DNA of 64,000 nt, from assembly GCA_036346375.1 (NCBI GenBank), contig CM070501.1, forward strand, positions 32,322,539-32,386,538. The letters are read 5' to 3'. This document shows, piece by piece, positions 56,440-64,000 of the stretch. The position numbers and the translations under genes were made by a program. Source of the DNA: Guadua angustifolia (taxonomy: Eukaryota > Streptophyta > Magnoliopsida > Poales > Poaceae). Under the pieces are notes generated by a model. That model did not search any database. It was not told the origin of the DNA and was given only the letters and a program-made list of their open reading frames with translations. Positions within the stretch are counted from its first letter, which is position 1. Each line of letters opens with the position of its first letter.

Positions 56440-57303
56440 TATTATACATTTAAGCCATTTAAACCAGTCTACCTGAGCCATGCAACGCACTAATTAACGC
56501 AGTGGACTGCCCCAGTTACATGGTCAAACCAACTAGTTAATGCGTTTCGTAGTTTGTACAAAAATATATTTTTCTTTGTTTTAGCCATAACATTTTATTG
56601 GCAGCTCCGATTCGCAAAAGATTTTCACCAGTAACTTACTAATGACAAGAGAAATATAATGATAAAAGTCTCGCCACTAAATAGCCATTTTGCTATTTGG
56701 TAACAGATTTTACTATCCGTATAGATAAATTATACTATATATATATATATTTTACTATCATGCAGAGGGTTCGGCGGCCTATGTAGTCTGTGCAGCAGTA
56801 AAATCGTCTTATAATATATGGATAGTAAAATACATATATATGGAAAATATAATCTATATATACAGATAGTAAATCTATAAATACATGGCTGTATAGTAGT
56901 AAATTGAATCATATTTGACCGTAAAATCTAAATTATAGTACATTTGACAGTAAGCTATGATATCGAACTTTGGAGTATATCAAATCGAATATGCAAGACA
57001 ATTTTACTCGATTGCTGCTGCGTCTGGTTGAACTCGCGGATTTCCAGCCAGTCCCACACCATCCCTGTCCAGTCCAGTCTATTTTTACTCTCGTTCGGCT
57101 AGGGACGTTCATTCATTCAAACACTCGAGCGATTTCTGGATCAAGTCCTATTACAGACAGCATGCGTGATGGCTTGCTAATTGCAATTCTAAATCGGTAA
57201 TAAACTCTGACCAGTTCACTGAAGTGACATTTTACTTAGTTGACACAACTATACATGCACGTAGTTCAGACGTCTCATTTGATCGGACATTAATTGTATA
57301 GAA
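56440..57303. repeat. Left arm of inverted-repeat element disrupted by Helitron
   Basis: From about 56515 to 56700 the sequence is inverted relative to 63210-63020: GGTCAAACCAACTAGTTAAT against GTCAGACCAACTAGTAAAT, TTTGTTTTAGCCATAAC against the same phrase with CATGAC, and GCAGCTCCGATTC shared exactly. Further in are repeats like AGATTTTACTATCCGTATAG. It ends with an A at the Helitron boundary. The superfamily is not assigned. Confidence 0.6.
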
Positions 57304-57334
57304 CTAGCATAATGCCCGTGCTAACGCTACGGCG
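57304..57334 (-). other. Helitron 3' terminal hairpin and CTAG end
   Basis: On the - strand CCGTAGC-GTTA-GCACGG forms a stem with one bulged A and a four-base loop (57316-57332), then 12 nt to the terminal CTAG (57304). This is the arrangement needed to end rolling-circle transfer. Confidence 0.8.
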
Positions 57335-57689
57335 ATATTTGCTAGATATTTTTCCAAACTCCCGCAAGATCACCAAGAACTGCAACAATGCATTATTTGC
57401 CAGATATTTTTTCTAAGCGGAGCATGAGAGGAAAGAGGGACATGCACAACAAGAATTGATAATAAGATTCACTAAAATTAAATATTGTGAATTATATACA
57501 ACGGCGCTTTTCACATGAATCTCAAATTAAACGTTACCAACAGTAGGCGACTTCAGTAAAATTAAAGTTCTTACTGCTAAATTAAGTTCATAACAGAACA
57601 GATATAACACAGCAAACCATGTACGCTATCCACTTTGCTCTCAGACAAGAAATGTTTTCACCATTCTTTACTTTGACATATTTTCAGAA

Positions 57690-59191
57690 TTCCCTCTTCT
57701 AAAATGATTCATTATCTAACATTCTTCCACATGGCAGTGAAAAATGCTATGGTCTTGCACAGAATCGCAATGATGGAAGCAGGCACCGGAAATGAGAATG
57801 TGATCTATTCTAGAACCGTAATTATATTCTTCAGCTCCAACTTTTTGATTAAAGCAAGTATAAGCTCCTGCCCTGCAAAAAGAAATGCAGCAAGGTTAAA
57901 ATAGCAAAGTACAGGGTTACCAGGTATTTTTGTGTAGGAATGTACTATATGTGTAATTCTTATAAAGACAGAAACTAATTGTTGCAAAGGAAGGAATAAT
58001 GGGCCACATGCATAGTAATTCTTACATTTCTGAAGAAATTGTTTAACAAATAGTGAAATATCCACTTACCCTGTGGGCATGGAGCAGCTAGTTATAAAAA
58101 AGCCAAAAGTAGAATAGGTTGGAGTAGCACATACGTAGGCAAGCAAAAAAGAGGGCTTGCAATACCTTTCAGGGTGTTTTGATCTGAAAGCGTCAAAAAA
58201 GGGACCTCCATGTTCTCTCAGCATGGATCTCAACCATTCCCGAAACCTTGAATTAGGGAAAGGATAGTAAACCAACTATTGTTATTCCTGAGTGACTTCA
58301 TAACTGGAATTCCTTTAAAGAGAGCAGGCATAAAACTGATAAGTTGTGTTGAGTATATCAAATAGTGCCTTCGTCACAATGGAAAGCCCAGTCCAAAACA
58401 TTTGTTTGAAGCTTCACTGTAAATGGTTGACTTGTTTTTAACAATTTCTTCTGAACTTGAAGCCTTCATACAACAAGGTTTATTGATTCATTTTACGTGA
58501 AAGGGAAGTTAGATATAAGTCAAGAGTATCATGCATCCTGTAGATGGGATTTCACTTGAAATGTCTCCTAATTTTTCTTTTTAGACATGATTACTACCAT
58601 GCTTTTCATGCCATCAATCAATTGCCTCACCCTATCCTATGACATATCATGCATTAGTGCAGCACCAACAATAGATATTTAAACAAAATTTACACTTATG
58701 CAGAGAAAAATATCACCAGAGCATTTAAAACGACATTTTCTCATGAAACAGATTGATATCTTTCGTAATACTGCTGAGGTTATTGTTTTATTTTTATTTC
58801 TTGAAATCATGCAAGCTCAAAAATCTTTGCCCGAATTTTATTAAAGTGCAAGAAAATCTCACTAAAAAGAAACGGAACAGAGCTTCAGCTTACATTTGCT
58901 TCTCGAATCCAGGTGGGGCATCACACCTATCCATAGGAGAAGGAGCAATATTCAAATCTCCAACAACAAAAACTCTCTTCCCAAGAGCCAATAGATACTC
59001 CCATCGTTTCTAGAAGATATTGGAAAAACGAAGACAGTGTAAGAAAAGTCCTTAAGTAAGTTATTAACATATCTGTGTGTGTGTAAGTGTGTGAGTGAGC
59101 TCAGATGCACATAAAGTACCTGCAATATCTTGTAAAATAGGAGCTTAAAACGAACTCGATCTTTATCATCTTCTTCAACAGCTGGGCCATA
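57690..59191 (-). pseudogene. APE2: APE2 (DNA-(apurinic site) endonuclease 2) gene fragment
   Basis: Coding blocks on - : about 59191-59120 (YGPAVEEDDKDRVRFKLL..ILQ), 59009-58894 (KRWEYLL, VVGDLNIAP, DRCDAPPGFEKQ), 58246-58166 (FREWLRSML, FFDAFRSKHPE), and 57872 to about 57690 (AYTCFNQKVGAE, YNYGSRIDHILISG). The donor and acceptor sites join in phase across these exons. GDLNIAP and SRIDH are catalytic motifs of the exonuclease III-type nuclease fold. The N-terminal domain, the rest of the C-terminus and the zinc finger are missing. An in-frame TAG at 57718-57716 interrupts the last exon. The 5' limit near 59191 has a stop just upstream, marking the capture edge. Confidence 0.85.
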
Positions 59192-60039
59192 TTATCCAAA
59201 ATGTTTGCATGTGAGTACACGTGCTGCAGCCTGTGATTCATAGTTTTAGGAGGAAAGAAATCAAAGGAATATGATCGATTCAGAAACATATTTGTCTTTT
59301 GCTGACATATCAGTGGTATAACCTCAGATCGGAGATTAAGGTAAGTTGGGAAAAAATCTAATATGAACTGAATAAGGATCAAACTAACAACTAAAAAACA
59401 AAACATTATAAGCACATCAACAACAAAGTTGATTGCTGAAAATGAGACAGAACAACAAAAATATAGAACTCTTAATCAACAATGCTGTAGGTCATACTCA
59501 CAGCATATCAGTATAAGATGGTATGCTTGAAACATTATTAGGGGACAAAGGTGCCGCATCCACATGTCAATAAAGTACGAAAATAATCTAAACAAATTAT
59601 GTTAGATAGACTAAATTTCACATGAGATGCAGATACAAAAAAAATCTTAAACCTGAAATCCATAATTCAGTTCTGCTAACACCCCTAAAATATAACTAAG
59701 AATATACTAAATTTTGGGGTTGAGGTAATGAAAGTACCATAAAGCACCTACTCATGTAAGTATACAATGTCCCTCTTGAAATATTGGTCATCTTTTTTCC
59801 ATGTCAAATTAATGGACAAAACTTCTGGACATGATGCAATGGATCACATGCAAGTGCTCTTCTGCGCTGCATGATTATCACTTATAGCGAATAAATATAG
59901 TAACATCAGCCCTCACATTCAACATCATAAGGCCAGCAATTATGCACAATTTTAGCAAACAAACAAATGCACATATTCAATATTGCAATGGACTAAGCTG
60001 ATAATTCATAAATAAATTACGCAGCTACCAAAAACATAC

Positions 60040-61317
60040 CTCGAACATGGCCTCCATTATTGGCTGGAAGAGCAGCTGCAGCTGTAGGAGTATTGGTCCC
60101 AAGTATCTCTACCTTCATAGGCTTACCATCAAGTTGCACATTGTTATATTTCTTCACCGCTGCAACAGCATCACTACGCCTTGCAAATACAACTTCAGCT
60201 GTTCCCTGTGAGAAATAGCAAAGTCAGACATCACAGAAAACAGACACGTAACAAAGAAAGCATAAGATTGCATCCATACCTTAGACCTCCCACTTCGGTC
60301 ATAGTGAATTGACGATCGCTTCAGATCACCCAGCTCAGAGAAGAGCTCCTGTATCATCATATACAGAAAATACTCAGCAAAATGTTTAACAAGGCAATGA
60401 CTTAATATTGTAAATAGAGTTCAGGTAATGTCTGCTACGTGTAATTGACATAACAATAAAATTTTATGAAACACAAAGTTTTGACCTATAACACGGAAAT
60501 TACAAGGGCATCATATCGAGACGCATATCATATGGAATTATGGATAAGAGAACTAAACAAATTGAGCATTCAAGATAAGCTGCAAATTTTAGGATTCAAA
60601 ATAAGGAGCAAATTTGTAAGTGATTGAAGCAAACAGTATACTACAGAAAGGTACAAATGTATCCAAAAAAAGGTTACAGCAGTGAAACTGAAGAACAGGG
60701 AATGTCTAGACATAGATCTCTGCTTTAAAATTACACTTGCTCTGAATCCACACACCTTGAAAACACAGGAACAACATATGCAACCAAACTATTCATGGTT
60801 CACTACAAGTAAGAACAAAACCCAGTCATTTTTCACAAACAAGCAAAGACTCCACGGTTAAAAGACAAATTAACTCTGTCTTACAACAGATCGAAGCTAG
60901 CATCATGGCCAAAAACATATTTACTAAACTTTACTCGAGCAACTGCCAGATCCAGAAAATAACCTAGCTAATCGCATGTCTAGCTAACTATCTATGGTTT
61001 TCTTAACTTCACTCGCGCATCTGCCATATCTAGAAAATAACCTAGCTAAGCCAACTATTTATGGCGTTTATACAATCAATTGATTAGAAACAACAATTGA
61101 ACAGTCGATCTGGTGACCCGTATACCTTGATGTCCTCGTTTGACACACCGAAGTCCAAATTGGAGATGTAGAGCTTTGTGCCGGTCTCGATAGCCGAGAC
61201 CCTCCCGCCACCGCTGCCAGCTGCGACCTCCGAGTACATGTCGTGCTGCCACGCAGAGTCAGGGGCCTGGATCACGTCACACCACAGTGAGAAAACCACC
61301 CGACCATCCTCCCGCAT
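60040..61317 (-). pseudogene. ALY: ALY/REF (THO4) mRNA export factor fragment with complete RRM
   Basis: Exons on - : 61266-61126, 60348-60280, 60205-60040, all with GT/AG and in phase. They read APDSAWQHDMYSEV, GGGRVSAIETGTKLYISNLD, then ELFSELGDLKRSSIHYDRSG, then GTAEVVFARRSDAVAAVKKY and LDGKPMKVEILGTN, ending NNGGHVRG at a donor site. This is the plant ALY RRM in full. The usual N-terminal UAP56-binding motif and the C-terminal Gly/Arg tail are absent. An ATG at 61317 is in frame with the first exon through MREDGRVVF, so a short RRM protein could be made. ALY proteins couple splicing to nuclear export; a function here is not shown. Confidence 0.85.
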
Positions 61318-61395
61318 CGGCTGAAACGGAACCCCATCCTTCGCCGACGGCGCAAACCCTAGCCTGTTCGATTCGTTCGTACCTTCGGCACGCAC

Positions 61396-61711
61396 TGCGC
61401 AAGTGGCGCTCCTTGGGCAGGCACTCCACGTGGTTAGTCGCCTTCACGATCGCCACATCCAGATCCTACAAAAGCACACAGCCGAGCAAATTCCGATCAA
61501 AACCGCGCAGATCCAAGGCTCCGTACGCGCTACCAACTCGCTTAGTTGAGGAAAAAGATTAGGGTTTGGATGAATTTGACCAAACTTAGGTTAAAAAAAT
61601 CCGGAAAAAACGGGGGGGAATCACACGGGAGTTCTGGATCCGGACCTTGAAGTCGGAGTTGAGGTTCGCGAGTCTAACAGAGGTGGTGTCCTTGATGGAG
61701 CCGTACGCCTT
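61396..61711 (-). pseudogene. ANTH-domain clathrin assembly protein (AP180/CALM-like) gene fragment
   Basis: Two exon pieces on - : 61711-61646 (KAYGSIKDTTSVRLANLNSD then FK) and 61465-61396 (DLDVAIVKATNHVECLPKER then HLR), with an intron between them that keeps GT/AG and phase. This is the beginning of the ANTH domain of plant clathrin assembly proteins, whose start usually reads like SWRKAYGALKD. Upstream, in frame, is a TGA where the tryptophan codon should be. A GC-rich pyrimidine-biased region (61730-61990) probably carries the source gene's leader. After HLR the donor GTGCGT leads into ALY sequence. Confidence 0.82.
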
Positions 61712-62222
61712 GCTCCGTCATTCCTGCGCGGCCGCTGCTCCATCCCCGCCGTCGCCGCTGTTCCTTCCTTCTCGCTGTGTTTTTTTTGGGCGTTTTGATT
61801 CGGTTCGGGAGGTGGTTTTGGTGTTGGCGTGTCGAATTTCTCGACGCGGAGAGAGCTTCGGCGACGGGGATGGAGGAGGGACGGGGTGTGCGGCGCGGGA
61901 GGAGGGAGGGAGGAACGGGGTGTGCAGGGACGGGGCGGCAGGGACGGGGAGGGGAGGGGAGGGATGGGAAGGGACAGGGGAAGCGGCGTGATTGGGGGAG
62001 GGGGGTTGGATTCGGCGAGATTAGTGGATGAACCAAATGATTAGGACCATCAGATTTGATGAAGTCTTTCTGAGAAACATCTTGCTGACGATTTTGAAGA
62101 AGGGTTTTTGTGTGCAAGACATTATTAAAGGACAGAGAAAAATTTCTGTGGAGTAAAAGACTGTGTGGATGACTGTGTGGATATAAAAAAGTTTTAACTG
62201 GTGTATTATAAAGGTGTTTAGA

Positions 62223-63270
62223 TTCAGCACGAGAGCTTAACATAGCTCATGTTGGAGAATTAGATATGCATGCTAAAATTACAACCGATAAAACCACAAG
62301 TGTTGACTAGTAGTTTACTGATAACGAGAGCAACATAATTATATAAGTCTCATCAATAAAAGTTGTATGAATCTTATTTTACTGCCAAATGTACATAAAT
62401 TTACTATCTATCTATATAGATTTTACTACTTCACAAATTGCACACACTGAACCCTCTCGCATAGTAATTATATATATATAATAAATTAGAGTGCATTTGG
62501 CAGTAATACACCACGGTGAGGTTCAATAGTAAAATCTAAAGACGTAACTAAAAATTTGTAGCATATTTGGCAGCAAAATCTATCACATGACTATTTTACC
62601 TCTACTAAGAATTTTGGTAATTCAGTTGTTAGATTAGAAACAGTCAAACCGACACATCTGCAGTAACAGAGCTAGGAATTCTCACCCTCATTGCCTATTC
62701 CGCAACTTTTTCAAAAAACCAAAACTGATAGGTGCAAGAAGGAATTCTCGCCTTCTTTCTGCCCCTGTGCTGTACACACACAGTACTGGTAGTGGTAGGA
62801 CGTGTGCTAGTGACCAGTCATATACTCACATACATTTTCTATTTTTCAGAAGCATAGTTTTCTGTTCTCTCTTTTTTTCTTGTTAGACTAGCAGGCAGAG
62901 AACAGCTCTGGGAATGACAGATTTTACTATTCATATAGATAGATTTTGACATTTTGTTATCACTATAAATAGATTTTCCTATCCGTAGTAAATTATTGAT
63001 GTTCATTTTGGCATTAAAATCTTATTTATGAGGCGTTTATTAGCGAAACTTATATCATCTGTTCCGCTCGTTGTCAGTAAGATATTAGTAAAAACCATTC
63101 GTGAATCGGAGCTGCTAATAAAAAAGTCATGGCTAAAACAAAAAATAATAAATTCATGTACAAACAAGAAACGTATTTACTAGTTGGTCTGACTATGTAT
63201 GTGATTAGCTTAGTCAATATGCATCACGCAAGCATACGTAAGATGGTTTATATATGCTTCTCAGAATAAA
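62223..63270. repeat. Right arm of inverted-repeat element disrupted by Helitron
   Basis: 62930-63220 is the inverted partner of about 56515-56700. The inner part (62340-62620) is built from AT-rich phrases like TTTGGCAGTAAAATCT and TACTATCTATCTATATAG, similar in composition to 56700-56960. No transposase was found. The outer edge is decayed. Confidence 0.55.
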
Positions 63271-64000
63271 GCGACGGATAACTAATTTGAGTGTAAGCGC
63301 AGATCAGCGTTTCCGTGTATATATCTAAACACACGTATGGTCAATGAAACCCCACCAACCTATATATAGAGAAGGTTGCACATAATACATGCTGCCTGCA
63401 GCTGCACGTTGAGAACTACACATCTTTATAGACACTTTTCGTAGAGGTTGAGGTTAAACACCTCTTTTAAACAAAATCTATCCAAGTACAGTTGGTTGAT
63501 AGAGTACAGAGCTACACGATCGTCTTCTATTCTAGGAGTTCTGGAATCCAGGCTAGCCTCCTTAGTTTTCGTACGCTTTTTTTTTTTTTTTTTGGAGGGA
63601 GTTTTCACACACTTAACAATGACAACCAAGAAAGCATAGTTTTTTTTAAGAAACACTGGATAATTTCAACTTTATTAACTGTCTCTACAACCGACGAACT
63701 TTCATATGATCGCAATGTTATAGTTGCCGGAGAAACTGACAATCAAAGTTCAATTGGAGACATATTGCGCCAGCTCAAAACGAGTCTTACATCTTGCAAC
63801 AAAGGGAGTATCAAAAACGTAATTTTTATCCCTTCCATGGAATCAAAACTTGCAAACGTGGGGAATGTAGCTATCGAAGAGGGCAATAATTGTTTAAATG
63901 ATTGGTTCTTCATAATTTAAAAGTATTGAATTCTTGGTTATCCATAGTCAGACAAAAAAAGATCGATCGCTGATAAGGCTTTGATTTTTCCACACCGCAA
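63271..64000. other. Right-edge region without a recognised gene
   Basis: Contains an 18-base T run (63578-63595). The + strand frame 63492-63920 ends TAA and its second half (DELSYDRNVIVAGETDNQSS, GDILRQLKTSLTSCNKGS) is not low-complexity, but it matches no family I know and passes through the T run. It could be a fragment of a gene or transposon lying to the right. Confidence 0.3.

Larger units (their letters stand above)
57304..62222 (-). mobile_element. Nonautonomous Helitron carrying fragments of three host genes
   Basis: Read on -, the 3' end is GTTAGCACGGGCATTATGCTAG followed by T: a CTAG terminus about 12 nt after a GC-rich hairpin, with T as next base, as Helitrons require. The gene fragments inside all point in the same direction, which is usual for grass Helitrons. 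The 5' end is less certain: TCTAAACACC, preceded by A (start 62222), or TCTAATTCTC, also preceded by A (start 62264). No Rep/helicase gene is present. The interior holds ANTH, ALY and APE2 gene pieces with introns, so the DNA was copied at genomic level, not from mRNA. Confidence 0.78.

Noticed and set aside
56150..56490. Tyr/His/Ile/Thr-rich - strand frames
   Set aside because: Pure product of the TG/TA microsatellite.
57805..58065. Frame with GQELILALIKKLELKN as a separate gene
   Set aside because: The next frame reads AYTCFNQKVGAEEYNYGSRID, the APE2 exon, which explains this segment.
61674..62243. 189-codon - strand frame over the ANTH leader
   Set aside because: It is out of frame with the ANTH exon and runs through the pyrimidine-biased leader, so it is a composition artefact.
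1..64000. tRNA, rRNA, CRISPR, bacterial operons or virus insertions
   Set aside because: None recognised by eye. The sequence is plant nuclear DNA, and the reverse-transcriptase genes belong to LTR retrotransposons with clear LTRs. A tRNA scan was not run, so a missed tRNA is possible.

Overview
The window is nuclear DNA of a grass (Poaceae). The evidence is two intron-bearing or plant-type housekeeping genes, GC-rich Ty3 retrotransposons with grass-type LTRs, CACTA, Stowaway-like and other small inverted-repeat elements, and a Helitron carrying grass gene fragments. The species cannot be read from the sequence. Only two genes look intact and host-encoded: an endosulfine/ARPP-19 family gene (coding 21734-23326, six coding exons, plus a 5'UTR exon near 16.3 kb behind a 5.3 kb intron) and a single-exon eIF3d gene (27676-29442). 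Both are on the + strand.

Layout. 1-1572 is the edge of a decayed CACTA transposon. 2263-14391 is a complete Ty3 retrotransposon (element 1) whose gag-pol runs on the - strand; it has matching LTRs and an AAATG target duplication, and it split an older repeat (about 1573-2262 and 14392-15345). 16.1-23.6 kb is the endosulfine gene, with an LTR-derived insertion in its leader intron and a small inverted-repeat element in its second intron. 23.6-27.4 kb is AT-rich repeat sequence, including 56-bp and 200-bp tandem repeats. 27.5-29.8 kb is eIF3d. 29.8-34.3 kb is sparse intergenic DNA. 34303-49290 is a second, larger Ty3 element (element 2, gag-pol on the + strand, many frameshifts, ACATG duplication). 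It directly abuts a solo LTR (49296-49982) that is also flanked by ACATG. 50-57 kb is a field of small transposons.

The most interesting region is 57304-62222. It reads as a Helitron in - orientation, with the hairpin and CTAG end at 57304. It carries pieces of three unrelated genes in one orientation, introns kept: the start of an ANTH clathrin-assembly (AP180/CALM-like) gene, the RRM exons of an ALY/REF (THO4) mRNA-export gene, and five visible coding segments of APE2, an AP endonuclease. Arms with partly inverted similarity lie on both sides, so the Helitron seems to have landed inside an older inverted-repeat element.

The two large Ty3 elements share an unusual layout: gag, protease, an in-frame UAG, RT-RNase H, integrase, and then a long antisense reading region. 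That antisense region encodes the plant 'putative gypsy type transposon' domain followed by coiled coil. Exon borders were worked out by hand from GT/AG sites and reading phase. Element ends come from matching termini and target duplications. No alignments or database searches were run.
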